From NCBI GenBank assembly GCA_963751165.1, contig CAVVTP010000001.1:677719-741718 (forward strand): DNA of 64,000 nucleotides. Reading direction: 5' to 3'. Shown here piece after piece: positions 36,301 through 45,507 of the stretch. The notes beneath the pieces were generated by a model, which saw only the letters and a list, made by a program, of their open reading frames with translations, did not search any database and was not told the origin of the DNA. The first letter of the stretch is position 1, and every line of letters starts with the position of its first letter. This DNA is from Roseiarcus sp963751165. Lineage in GTDB: Bacteria > Pseudomonadota > Alphaproteobacteria > Rhizobiales > Beijerinckiaceae. The translations under genes and the position numbers were made by a program.

Positions 36301-37261
36301 TCACGGTCTCCGAATTGCGCGTCTGAATGGCGTAAAGGTACAGGCTGGTCAGAACGATCACCGCGAACAGCATGATGTAGCCGAGCGCTGATGCTTCGCT
36401 CGTCCGGAAAAACTGAAAAGCGAGGCGGAAAACGTAGACGGATACGGTTTCCGTTGAGGAGCCAGGACCGCCCTCGGTCAAGAGATAGACGATGTCGAAA
36501 ATCTTGAAAGTCTCGATCGTGCGAAACAGCAGCGCAAGCAAGAGCAGGCTGCGGATATAGGGGAAGGTTATGGTGGTGAATCGGCGCCACCATCCTGCGC
36601 GGTCGATCTCCGCCGCCTCGTAGAGATATTTCGGCACGCTCACCAGGCCGGCGAGCACCAGAAGCATCACGAAAGGCGACCACATCCATGCGTCCGCGAC
36701 AACAATCGCAATCGTTGCCCTTGTCGGGGTCGACAGAATGACGAAGGTGTCGCCCGTGACCAACGAGATCATCCGGCTGATGAAGCCGAGCGTCGGGTCG
36801 TAGAAGAGCTTGAAGAAAACCCCGACGGCGCTTAGCGACAACATCATCGGCGAGAGGACAAGCATCAGAAGATAACGACGCAACGGAAACTCGTGGGCGA
36901 AAAGCAATGCCAGCAGGAACCCGACGATCAGTTGAAGCGCGACGCTGCCGACGACGATGGCCGCGGTGTTGCGGAAGCGTTCCCAGATTTCGGGGTCGGT
37001 AAGCACGTCGGCATAATTTTTCAGGCCGATGAAAACGGGGGGCGCGAGCCGGTTGGCCTTATAGGCGAAGAAACTGAGGCCGAATGACCACATCAGCGGA
37101 AAAATATTTACGAGGAAGAGGATGACGATCGCCGGCGCGATCAACAATGGCCCTCGGCGTTGAGGGCTCATCAGCCACCCGAGGAAGCCGATCGCGCTAC
37201 GAGACGCGGGCTGGCTCGCAGCGCCGGTCCGTGACGCTTCCCGATTGGCTACTGAGGTCAT
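36293..37261 (-). CDS. sugar/polyol ABC permease (MalF/UgpA type)
   Basis: A 322-residue membrane protein with six predicted helices after a short Ser/Ala-rich N-terminus. The EAA loop is LYEAAEIDRAGWWRRFTTITFP, and DAWMWSPFVMLLVLAGL is strongly conserved. It pairs with the next permease to form the channel. It is paralogous to the plus-strand permease at 40276-41247 (shared FYDPT.G, VADAWMWSPFVMLL, AAEIDRA, LLLALLFRTIE.F.). Confidence 0.9.
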   Translation of the reverse strand: MTSVANREASRTGAASQPASRSAIGFLGWLMSPQRRGPLLIAPAIVILFLVNIFPLMWSFGLSFFAYKANRLAPPVFIGLKNYADVLTDPEIWERFRNTAAIVVGSVALQLIVGFLLALLFAHEFPLRRYLLMLVLSPMMLSLSAVGVFFKLFYDPTLGFISRMISLVTGDTFVILSTPTRATIAIVVADAWMWSPFVMLLVLAGLVSVPKYLYEAAEIDRAGWWRRFTTITFPYIRSLLLLALLFRTIETFKIFDIVYLLTEGGPGSSTETVSVYVFRLAFQFFRTSEASALGYIMLFAVIVLTSLYLYAIQTRNSETVSD

Positions 37262-37374
37262 GATTGCAAAGCCGCTAGGACTGAAAGTGTCGCCCCATTC
37301 AACAGGACCGCCGCGCCTGCCGAAGAGGAAGCCGCCGCCCCCGAATGAGGCGCGCGGCTCTTTATGACGAGCGG

Positions 37375-38799
37375 TTACTTAATGCGGCCGTCTTCGCGCA
37401 GAAGCTTGTCCTGGAACGCGGCGACCGTATCCAGAGCCTGCTTGGCGCTGATCTGGCCGGTTATCGCCTTATCGAACTCTTCTTGTTGCTCGGTCAGCAA
37501 CGGGAAGAATTCCGGGATGTGCCAGACGTCCTTCTGCCAACGGTAATTGTCGAGATAGGCGCGGTTGTAAGGCGCCCACGTCGCATAGGCCGGGTCATCC
37601 ATCACGCTGAGCATGCCCGATTGGCCTCCGGCCTTGACGAAGTTGATCTGGACCGGCTTCGACAACCACCATTTGACGATGTCGAGCCCTTCCTTGATCA
37701 CCTCGTCGCTGTTCCAGGTCGTCAGGACGAACGGCTGACCGCCGATGTTCGACCAGCGGCTGAGCGAGCCATCCTCCCTGCGCGTTCCCGGAGGCTCTGC
37801 GAATCCCGTCTTGTCAGAGACCTTGGAAAGTTTGGGATTGATAACCGGTCCCATCACGCCGACCCAGTCGACCATCGCGGCGACCTTACCCTGCATGTAG
37901 AGGTCCTGGACGACGAAGATGTCCATTTGCCCTGTCTTGGCGACGGGCGGCATATACTTCTCCAGGCTGAGATAGTGCTCGAGCGCCTTGACCGCCTTGT
38001 CGGAATTGACGACGCCGAGCGCCGGCTTAGTCGACGTCTCGTCCCAGATGTCGCCGCCAGACTCCCAGATGAAGCCATTGATCTGCATCGAGGAGAAATC
38101 GTACGGCTTGCCCATCTGATAGGCGATGCCGTAGAAATCGTCGTCAGCGACGCCGTCGCCGAGCTTTTCGCCCTTCTTGCGCGTGAAGAACTTGCCGATG
38201 TTTTCATAGCGCTGCCAGTCCACGTCTTCCCATTCGTTGTAATAGCAAGGCAGGACTTGATTGAACTCCTTCTTGAAGTTGGCGCGCTCGGTCTGGTTGC
38301 AGAATAGATCCTTACGGAAGGCCGTGACCAGATTGTCGGGGAACTGCGGGAACCCGTAGTAATTGCTCGACTTGTAGGGGTAGGACGACGAGGTCGACAG
38401 CAGCACGGGATGCATGTCGGCGATGATCGCCTGCAATTCCGGATCGGCGTCGATGTATTTGTTGAGCTTGAGGTAATGACCGCCCTCGACGAAATCGCCC
38501 AGCCACTGGCTGTCGGTCACGATCATCTGGTATTTCTTCTCTCCCGAGGATAGCGACGCGGCAACGCGCTGGTAGAAGCTGCCCCAGGGAATGAAGTCAA
38601 TGACCAACTTCACGTTGTTGCCGGACTTCGCCTTATAGGTTTTGTCGAACTCCTCCTGCATGAAGCGGGTCGGCAGCCAGTCAGGCGCCGCCATGTTGAT
38701 GACGATGTCCTTGGCGCTTGCCGGAACCGGCGCAAGCATCGCCCCCGTCAATGAACTGGCGGCGGCCAGCGCCGCCACCGATATTTTAATCGTTCCCAT
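37375..38799 (-). CDS. extracellular solute-binding protein of the sugar/polyol ABC importer
   Basis: A 474-residue family 1 binding protein with a signal peptide (MGTIKISVAALAAASSLTGAMLAPVPASAKD). The mature part has INMAAPDWLPTRFMQEEFDKTYKA, a Trp/Tyr-rich binding region (YYNEWEDVDWQRYENIGKFF) and GGQSGMLSVMDDPAYATWAPYNRAYLDN at the end. It is the only binding protein in the 29-43 kb region although two permease pairs are present. Length and aromatic content suit a larger sugar or polyol such as glycerol-type or oligosaccharide ligands; the ligand is unknown. Confidence 0.88.
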   Translation of the reverse strand: MGTIKISVAALAAASSLTGAMLAPVPASAKDIVINMAAPDWLPTRFMQEEFDKTYKAKSGNNVKLVIDFIPWGSFYQRVAASLSSGEKKYQMIVTDSQWLGDFVEGGHYLKLNKYIDADPELQAIIADMHPVLLSTSSSYPYKSSNYYGFPQFPDNLVTAFRKDLFCNQTERANFKKEFNQVLPCYYNEWEDVDWQRYENIGKFFTRKKGEKLGDGVADDDFYGIAYQMGKPYDFSSMQINGFIWESGGDIWDETSTKPALGVVNSDKAVKALEHYLSLEKYMPPVAKTGQMDIFVVQDLYMQGKVAAMVDWVGVMGPVINPKLSKVSDKTGFAEPPGTRREDGSLSRWSNIGGQPFVLTTWNSDEVIKEGLDIVKWWLSKPVQINFVKAGGQSGMLSVMDDPAYATWAPYNRAYLDNYRWQKDVWHIPEFFPLLTEQQEEFDKAITGQISAKQALDTVAAFQDKLLREDGRIK

Positions 38800-38862
38800 C
38801 GCTGTTTCCTCCTTGTTACACGTTCTCCCTTGAACGCGCTCTTTTTAGCGTTGTTCAACGCT

Positions 38863-39996
38863 CTAGTTCGCCGCGCTCGCCCCGTCGCGACGAATGGCCG
38901 TACCGGTCTCCTGGGCGAATAGGCAAAGATCGTTGCTTCTCAGCGCGCAGTCGATCGACGCGTCGCTGGCGATGCCGTAGGCCCGCTCCTGCGGCAGGAT
39001 CATCTTGAGACGATGGTTGGTCCTGGCGACGATATCGAGAATCGTCACGTCCCCAAGCGGTTCGGTCAGGAAAACCTGCGCCGGGAAGGGCGGTCCGAAC
39101 GAGGGGTCGGCCGTACGACCAACGGGCTCGATAGCCTGAGGGCGGACGCCGACTGTGAGCTTCGCGCCGGAAGCAAAATCGCGCAGACTGGTCATCCACG
39201 GCGCCGCGTCAACGTCGACGAACGGCAATTCAAGCGTCCGCCTGCCTGCGACGTCTTTGAGGGTCGCGCTGACAAGATTGATCGGCGGGTCGCCGACAAG
39301 TCCCGCGACAAATTCGTCGCGCGGCTCCAAATAGAGATCACGAGGGGTCCCGATCTGGACCACGCGACCCTCCCTGAGCACGCCTATCCGATGCCCCATG
39401 CTAAGCGCCTCGAGCTGGTCTGGCGTGGCGTACACGATCGTCGTGGCGCTGAGTTCGCGGTGCAACCGCTTGAACTCGGCGCGCGTATCATGCCTCAACT
39501 TGGCGTCGAGATTGGTCAGCGGCTCGTCGAGCAATAGAAGCTTGGGCCTACGAATGAGCGCGCGCCCAATTGCGCACCGCTGCTGTTCGCCACCGCTCAG
39601 CGTGTTCGGTTTGCGCGCGAGCGCATGCGACAGGCGCAGCATCTCGGCGACCTCTCCGACGCGCTTTTTGATTTCGCCTTGCGCAACCCGCGATTCGCGC
39701 AATGGGTAGGCAAGATTTTCAAAAGTCGAGAGATGCGGATAGAGGGCGAAGGTCTGGAACACCATCGCCGTATCACGAGAGCGAACCGGAATGTCGTCGG
39801 CGTCGCGGCCGTCCAGCAGCACGTCGCCGCTGTCGGCGCGCTCGATCCCGGCGATGATCCGCAACAGCGTCGTCTTGCCGGCGCCGCTCGGCCCCAGGAT
39901 CGCAAAAAACTCGCCCGGCTCCGCGACGAAGGTTACTCCGAGCAGGGCGTCGACCGAACCGAAACTCTTGCGAACGTCGTCGACGGTCAACTGCAC
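38863..39996 (-). CDS. second sugar/polyol ABC transporter ATPase (MalK/UgpC type)
   Basis: A 377-residue ATPase from a GTG at 39996 (VQLTVDDVRKSFGSVDALLG), preceded by GAGGGG; the open frame to 40236 would add an unrelated leader. Walker A GPSGAGKTT, Q-loop MVFQTFAL, signature LSGGEQQRCAIGRAL, Walker B LLLDEPLTNLD. In the H-loop position it has YATPDQLEALS, where HDQ is usual: the switch His is replaced by Pro. It is likely the first gene of the minus-strand operon and divergent from the second permease pair, so it could serve either channel. Confidence 0.88.
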   Translation of the reverse strand: MQLTVDDVRKSFGSVDALLGVTFVAEPGEFFAILGPSGAGKTTLLRIIAGIERADSGDVLLDGRDADDIPVRSRDTAMVFQTFALYPHLSTFENLAYPLRESRVAQGEIKKRVGEVAEMLRLSHALARKPNTLSGGEQQRCAIGRALIRRPKLLLLDEPLTNLDAKLRHDTRAEFKRLHRELSATTIVYATPDQLEALSMGHRIGVLREGRVVQIGTPRDLYLEPRDEFVAGLVGDPPINLVSATLKDVAGRRTLELPFVDVDAAPWMTSLRDFASGAKLTVGVRPQAIEPVGRTADPSFGPPFPAQVFLTEPLGDVTILDIVARTNHRLKMILPQERAYGIASDASIDCALRSNDLCLFAQETGTAIRRDGASAAN

Positions 39997-40275
39997 CGAC
40001 CAGCCCCTCGCGTCTCGGACTCCCAAACCGGCTAGCTTTGCGAGCTGACCTCTCAGCCCCGCCAACCTCGAGCGACAACCGCTGTTGCGTTTCGTCTTGA
40101 CGTTTAGTAAACACAACTCACTAAACGACGCAACAAGAAAATTCCCCACTCCCGCCATAGACCGCCCCACTTCGGGCGGGGGTGCGGCGAAGGGGTGGAC
40201 GTCGGCGCAATAGGCATTAAGCTGACCGCCGGTCACAAAAGAGTCAAGGACGACCCCTGGGAGGAGTTTCGAGCC

Positions 40276-41247
40276 ATGACGCGAAGCGTCGCCGCGAAAC
40301 TATCCGAGCATGCCAGGCCTCAGGTCTTTCGCGCTCCGCCAGCCCTCTTCGTCGGCTCGGCGCGTCGCAAGGCGCAATCGTTCGGCGCCAGCGCGCTTCC
40401 ATTCATCACGCCTGCGCTCGTCGTCGTGTGCGTGATCAACGTCGTGCCGTTTCTGTGGTCGATAGGCGTCTCATTTTTCCATTTCCGCGCCGATCGGCTG
40501 AACACGCCGCCAAAATTCCTCGGGCTCGGCAATTACGTAGACCTGATTAGCGATCCCGACGTGTGGGAACATTTCACCAACACCGGCGTCATGATCGCTT
40601 CCAGCGTCTCGATCCAGATCGTCGTCGGAACGCTGCTCGCTTTCCTGTTTCGCAGACCATTCCCCGGCCGGCGCTTCGTGCTGATGCTGGTTCTCGCGCC
40701 GATGCTGCTGTCGACGGTCGCCGTTGGCACGTTCTTCAGCCTGTTCTACGATCCGACCTTCGGCATCGTCAGCGCATTCGTGAGGCCCTTCACCGGAGCG
40801 GCGTTTGCGCCTTTGGGAACGCCTGCATCGGCGATCACGAGCCTCGTCATCGCCGACGCCTGGATGTGGTCGCCGTTCGTCATGTTGCTGCTGCTGGCAG
40901 GGCTCGACGGCGTCCCGGCCTACTTGGTTGAGGCCGCAGAAATCGACCGCGCCTCGCCATGGTTGCACTTCTGGGCGGTGACCTTTCCGGCGGTGCGCGG
41001 CGTCCTGCTCCTGGCGCTTCTGTTTCGAACCATAGAATTGTTCAACATGTTCGACCTCATCTATACCATCACCAATGGGGGCCCAGGGGTAGCGACCGAG
41101 AGCGTGTCCACGGAAATCTACGACAGGGCGTTCGTCCTGTTCGAGACGGGACGCGCCTCCGCGTTGGGCAACCTGAGCGTCTTCGTCGTCATCGTTTTGA
41201 CCCGGGTTTACTTCCAGGCGATGCGGCTGCGCAGGGAGGCTGTGTAG
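40276..41247 (+). CDS. second sugar/polyol ABC permease (MalF/UgpA type)
   Basis: A 323-residue six-helix permease starting MTRSVAAKLSEHARP; the ATG at 40276 follows GGGAGGAG, and a longer frame to 40195 is less likely. EAA loop YLVEAAEIDRASPWLHFWAVTFP. It closely resembles the minus-strand permease at 36293-37261 along its whole length. It is followed by its partner after four bases. Confidence 0.9.
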   Translation: MTRSVAAKLSEHARPQVFRAPPALFVGSARRKAQSFGASALPFITPALVVVCVINVVPFLWSIGVSFFHFRADRLNTPPKFLGLGNYVDLISDPDVWEHFTNTGVMIASSVSIQIVVGTLLAFLFRRPFPGRRFVLMLVLAPMLLSTVAVGTFFSLFYDPTFGIVSAFVRPFTGAAFAPLGTPASAITSLVIADAWMWSPFVMLLLLAGLDGVPAYLVEAAEIDRASPWLHFWAVTFPAVRGVLLLALLFRTIELFNMFDLIYTITNGGPGVATESVSTEIYDRAFVLFETGRASALGNLSVFVVIVLTRVYFQAMRLRREAV

Positions 41248-41251
41248 AGCC

Positions 41252-42127
41252 ATGGCAGACGACCGAACGACCGCTGTGGAAAAGCCGGCGGGAACGCTGC
41301 GAGCGCTCTCCGCGGCACTCGTCGGCCTGATTTATTTCTTTCCGATCATCTGGATGATACTCGCTGCATTCAAAACGCGCCCGGACGCTCTCGCGACGCC
41401 ACCGAAGCTGTTTTTCACCCCGACGCTCGAACACTTCTGGGCTTCCTTCCATCGGCTTTCCGCCGACGGAAGTCAGGTCTTCGACACCGGGCTCGGACGC
41501 AATTTCGCCAACAGCATTTTTATCGCGCTGACCAGCGTCTCGCTGGCGCTGCTGTTGGGGACCCTCGCCGCCTATGGCTTCGCCCGATTGCGCGTCGTTG
41601 GGCGCGACTATCTCATGTTTTACATTCTCGTCCTTCGGATGGTCCCGCCGATCACCGCGATCGTGCCTTTGTATTTCCTGTTCCGGGTGAGCGGCCTCGG
41701 CGGCAGCTATGTCGCGATCATTGCGGTTTACACAGCCTTCAATCTGCCGTTCGCCATCTGGATGCTGAAGAGCTTCTTCGACGAACTGCATCGGCCGATC
41801 GAAGAAGCCGCGCGCCTCGACGGCAGCTCGGATTTGAGGATCCTGTGGCGGATTTGCCTGCCGCAAATGCGCGCCGGATTCGCAGCCACCGCAATCATTG
41901 CTTTCGTCTTCACTTGGAACGACTTCCTGTTCAGCCTAATGCTGACCAGCGTCACGACGCGCACCGTTCCGGTGGCGATGACCCGCGTCGTCGGCGCCGA
42001 CGTCGGCGTCGACTGGGGCGTTTTTGCCGCCATTGGCACGATCTACCTGCTGCCCGTCTTGCTCATCGCGTTCTTTCTGCAGGGCCAATTGCTGCGCGGC
42101 GTCACGTTCGGGACGGTGCCCCGATAG
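41252..42127 (+). CDS. second sugar/polyol ABC permease (MalG/UgpE type)
   Basis: A 291-residue six-helix permease. EAA loop IEEAARLDGSSDLRILWRICLP. It is a paralogue of the minus-strand permease at 35431-36300, including the shared C-terminus QLLRGVTFGT. No binding protein or ATPase follows it; the nearest partners are encoded on the opposite strand. Confidence 0.9.
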   Translation: MADDRTTAVEKPAGTLRALSAALVGLIYFFPIIWMILAAFKTRPDALATPPKLFFTPTLEHFWASFHRLSADGSQVFDTGLGRNFANSIFIALTSVSLALLLGTLAAYGFARLRVVGRDYLMFYILVLRMVPPITAIVPLYFLFRVSGLGGSYVAIIAVYTAFNLPFAIWMLKSFFDELHRPIEEAARLDGSSDLRILWRICLPQMRAGFAATAIIAFVFTWNDFLFSLMLTSVTTRTVPVAMTRVVGADVGVDWGVFAAIGTIYLLPVLLIAFFLQGQLLRGVTFGTVPR

Positions 42128-42149
42128 CGGTGAGCGTTCCGCGTCTCCC

Positions 42150-42998
42150 TCAGGCGGTGTCCCAGCCCTTGCGGATGAGCGAAAAGCCCTCTCGATAGAC
42201 CTCGGTCGGTGCCGGAAAAAAATCGCGCCAGACCCGCGTCGCCGCCGCCAGCGGTGGAAGCGCGCGGCCGAACGCTTCGATGGTCAACCAGCCATCGTAG
42301 CCCGAGTGCTTGAGCGCCCCGAACGCGGCGGCAAAGTCGATGTGCCCGCGGCCCGGGGTGCCGCGGTCGTTTTCTGAGATATGCACGTGCGAGAGGTGGG
42401 GTCGAATGGCGGTGATCGCAGCGATCGGACTCTTTTCTTCGATGTTGGCGTGAAACGTGTCGTACATGGCGGAAACGTTCGGGTGCCCGACCGCGGCGAC
42501 ATGCGCGGCCAGATCACTCATTGTGTTGATAAAATAGCACTCGAACCGGTTGATCGCCTCGAGCGCGATCGTAACCCCATGCTTGCTGGCCACCTCGCCG
42601 GCTGCCTGATGAAAATCGATGGCCCGGCGCCGCTCATCCTCGCTTGGCGCCTCGCCGGAAAGGTGGCCGAGCGTCGAGTGGAGCGGTCCGCCCACGATCT
42701 TCGCGCCCAACGCCGCGGAGCATTCGATGACCCATTCTATATGCTTCAACGCCGCTGCTCGCTGCTCGGGTGTCGCGCCAATCGGGTTCATGTCCACGCT
42801 TGGAAAAACAGCAATCGCCGTCGATTGAAGGCCAAGACGTTCTAGATGGCGGCCGAGCTCGGCGTAATGAGCCGGGGTACCCTCAAACACCGGAATTTCG
42901 ACGCCGTCATAGCCAGTTCGTCTTATGTCTTCCAGAATGGGCAAGTGTTCTGACCGAACGTCCGCCGTCCACAAAAGCAAGTTGAAACCGATCTTCAT
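42150..42998 (-). CDS. hydroxypyruvate-isomerase/sugar-epimerase-like TIM barrel
   Basis: A 282-residue AP-endonuclease-2-type TIM barrel starting MKIGFNLLLWTADV; this ATG has GGAGGGGA upstream. Metal-ligand motifs are Glu in TIALEAINRFE, Asp/His in SAMYDTFHANIEE, HVHISENDRGTPGRGHID, and Glu in GWLTIEAFG. This is the tagatose/allulose-3-epimerase and hydroxypyruvate isomerase group. It converges with the second permease pair. It may epimerise a keto-sugar imported by this locus, or give the ketose that the dha kinase system phosphorylates. Confidence 0.85.
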   Translation of the reverse strand: MKIGFNLLLWTADVRSEHLPILEDIRRTGYDGVEIPVFEGTPAHYAELGRHLERLGLQSTAIAVFPSVDMNPIGATPEQRAAALKHIEWVIECSAALGAKIVGGPLHSTLGHLSGEAPSEDERRRAIDFHQAAGEVASKHGVTIALEAINRFECYFINTMSDLAAHVAAVGHPNVSAMYDTFHANIEEKSPIAAITAIRPHLSHVHISENDRGTPGRGHIDFAAAFGALKHSGYDGWLTIEAFGRALPPLAAATRVWRDFFPAPTEVYREGFSLIRKGWDTA

Positions 42999-43575
42999 CG
43001 CGTCCCCTCCCAAAAAATGAACCTGACTATCATTTGGCGCGCGACCAGATTAGAGGCAAATCGACTTCGAACGTAGACCAAGTTTCGACCGAGAACGAAA
43101 AATCTCAATTACCGCCCATGTTCGTGATGACTTTGCGGAACGGAGCAACCCAAATTTGAGCTCCCGCGACGGCTTTGTAAGAGTAGCTGCAGCTCGTCTG
43201 CGTATTGCATAGCACGTCGATCAGAAGCCACTCGCCGAGTTTCGACCAGCGGCGCCGGCTCGGAGCGTTGCGGACTGCGAGCCGGCGACTCGCCTTCAAC
43301 GCAGATAATGGGCGTCGGCGACCGGCGGCCTGAGCTAGCGTCGGACTCTTCGTTATTCTTCGGCGCGCGGACGGATCTTGGGCTGCTCAGGTCACCCCAC
43401 GAACCGCAGCGTTCCTAACCCGATTGCCCTGAGAACCGCCGCGACTGGCATAGCCGCCCACATTTTTCGTATGCGCCGAGGAGCGAACCCACAGGCAGAT
43501 CATCCGTCAAGCGGGTAAAAGGTGAGGCGGGCGGATCGTGGCGCTGGCGTGCCAAGCCATGGGAGGAGGTCAGCG
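42999..43575. other. intergenic region without a convincing gene
   Basis: A small minus-strand frame at 43105-43299 (64 residues, CNTQTSCSYSYKAVAGAQIW) has some protein character but no ribosome-binding site or family. The rest shows no coding signal that I can support. Confidence 0.4.
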
Positions 43576-44415
43576 ATGACCAGGATCGGTACTGTCGGAG
43601 AGCTCCGCCGATACCCGGTCAAATCGATGCTCGGAGAGACCCTTGCACGCGCGGAGGTCCGAACACGGGGTTTGTTCGGCGATAGGGTCTGCGCGTTGAT
43701 CGACGCCGAGACTGGGAGAGTCGCGAGCGCGAAGATGCCCAGGCGCTGGCGTCGGTTGCTCGAATGCGTTGCGACGTACCGTGACGACAGCGGCGCAATC
43801 GCCATCGTAACGCCGGACGGTCGCCATCTCAATGTCGCGGACGCGGACGCTTCGGACAGGCTTTCTGCGCTCGTCGATCGCCCGGTGAATTTCGCTTTCG
43901 CCCGTGACGGGGCTCTGCAGCTCGAACGCGCCAATCCGGAGGAGTTGGCGGCAGGCGGCGACGAAAACGGCCCCGGCAAGACAGTCATCCAGATCGGGAT
44001 GGGGGCGCCAGAGGGCGGATTCTTCGACGCTTTTCCGATCCACTTTATCACGACGGCGAGTCTCAAGCGCGTCGCCGAGGTTGCCATCGCCAAAGCGCCG
44101 GAGCCGGCGCGGTTTCGCCCGAACATCATGATCGACAGCGTTGGCCTCAACCCATTCGCCGAAAACGGATGGGAAGGCGCGCTGATATCTGTCGGCCGGG
44201 ATCTGCGCCTGCGCGTGGCCGTTCCGACACCCAGATGCGCCGTGCCTACGCTGGCTCACGGCGCGATTGCGCCCGATCCGCGGTTGACCGTGGAGATCGG
44301 CAAGCTCAACAGGGCGCCGGTCCTGGACATGGGCCCCGTGCCCTGCCTGGGCGCCTACGCACAGATCGAGCGCCCCGGTCGGGTCGCCTTGGGAGACGAA
44401 ATCTACCTGGAGTGA
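43576..44415 (+). CDS. MOSC-domain protein
   Basis: A 279-residue protein with an N-terminal beta-barrel (MOSC_N: GTVGELRRYPVKSMLGETL) and a MOSC domain containing PIHFITTASLKRVAE, RFRPNIMIDSVGLNPFAENGWEGALISVG and a conserved Cys in PTPRCAVPT. The ATG at 43576 has GGGAGGAGG just upstream. MOSC proteins bind a molybdenum cofactor sulfur or reduce N-hydroxylated compounds (YcbX, mARC). It stands alone here, so no pathway is implied. Confidence 0.88.
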   Translation: MTRIGTVGELRRYPVKSMLGETLARAEVRTRGLFGDRVCALIDAETGRVASAKMPRRWRRLLECVATYRDDSGAIAIVTPDGRHLNVADADASDRLSALVDRPVNFAFARDGALQLERANPEELAAGGDENGPGKTVIQIGMGAPEGGFFDAFPIHFITTASLKRVAEVAIAKAPEPARFRPNIMIDSVGLNPFAENGWEGALISVGRDLRLRVAVPTPRCAVPTLAHGAIAPDPRLTVEIGKLNRAPVLDMGPVPCLGAYAQIERPGRVALGDEIYLE

Positions 44416-44544
44416 CAGGGGTGAGACGACAGGCGGCGCCGTTGTCCGCGACGCGCCTCGGGCCATGACAAACAACTCTGCTCGCGCATCCCGTCGGGCG
44501 AAGCAGGCCTCTTCACAAGGCGTCGGGCGCCAGCCGCGGGAGGA

Positions 44545-44780
44545 TATCCATGCATGTGCGCTACCCGCTTCTTGCGGATCTCGGCTGCAAACATCGGGCC
44601 AAACCGGTTCCACCAAAACCGGACCGTCTCACGGCTGATGTCGATCCCGCGCTCGGCCAGGAGATCCTCGACGTTGCGTAGCGACAGCGGGTATCTCACG
44701 TACATCACGACAAGACGGATGACGGATGAACTTCCGGCGAGCTTGTTGAAATGTCGGAACGGGTTGCCCGTGGCCTGAAG
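44545..44780 (-). pseudogene. IS6-family transposase fragment
   Basis: The minus-strand frame reads GNPFRHFNKLAGSSSVIRLVVMMYVRYPLSLRNVEDLLAERGIDISRETVRFWWNRFGPMFAAEIRKKRV in sections, which is the N-terminal part of IS26/IS6-type transposases. It breaks off after about 75 residues (HMHGY) before the catalytic DDE residues. No intact terminal repeats are seen. It is a dead fragment. Confidence 0.85.
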
Positions 44781-45507
44781 CTACCACAGCCAAGACCGTC
44801 CGAAAAATTGCTCTGACAATGCCAAGCCAAGTCGTCGGCCGGGAGTGGCGTTGGCATTTGATACCTTGCGCCGAGTGCGCATGCTCCAACTGTCGAAGAT
44901 CAGTTTAAGGCGCTCTCCAGATGTTGATCGCTGATTACAAGGCGGGGAAGGATCCCAACACGTACGGTGAACTGCAGCGCGAGCGCCAGCTCGACCTTGG
45001 CGACCCTCCCGCCGGCGCCAGGCGAGCGCCAGCCCCCGAGGCCCAGGACGTCGACGAGATGCGCGGCCGCGCCCATGAGCCAGACGGGGTCGAGGATCGA
45101 CGTCTGGTTCATGGCGGCCCCGTCTTTTGTCCCGGCGGCGGGATGAGTGGCGGAGAAGAAATGCGTCGGAGGAAAATGCGAGGGCCAGAATATATCGCCT
45201 GTTAACTCGGCTCATCTTGGCCCTTGGCCAGTTGAGCCGATCTGTGATTTTTCGTCCGGAGAAGACCTACTGCATGCAGGCCGCCTTCTGCTGCCTGAAA
45301 ATATCGAATCGAAATGGCGCTCGCTTCGAGGGAAAGCTATTGACGGAAGATATCCGTCGCTTTAGCAGTTAACGGCGCTACCTGATGAGTGGCGGGGAAG
45401 AAATGCGACGGAGGAAAAAGCAACGATATCGCCTGTAAACTCGGCAAATCGCGGCCGACCGTCCAGATTTCTCCTGAAATACCATCGATTGTGAACGGGA
45501 GATCACC
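44781..45507. other. gene-poor region upstream of the PEP-CTERM gene
   Basis: Short frames on both strands (for example 44900-45112) have no recognised family or ribosome-binding site. The second half carries a 60-70 base imperfect direct repeat (see repeat entry). No gene is supported. Confidence 0.5.
45142..45443. repeat. imperfect direct repeat upstream of the PEP-CTERM gene
   Basis: A block starting gatgagtggcgg(a/g)gaagaaatg and ending atatcgcctgt(t/a)aactcggc occurs at 45142-45211 and 45384-45443. The second copy lies about 65 bases before the start of the Gly-rich gene. The interval copy has a 10-base insertion. It may be a duplicated regulatory region or a scrap of a gene duplication. 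Confidence 0.8.

Noticed and set aside
43105..43299. 64-residue minus-strand ORF
   Set aside because: No ribosome-binding site, family or conserved context; kept only as a remark in the intergenic entry.
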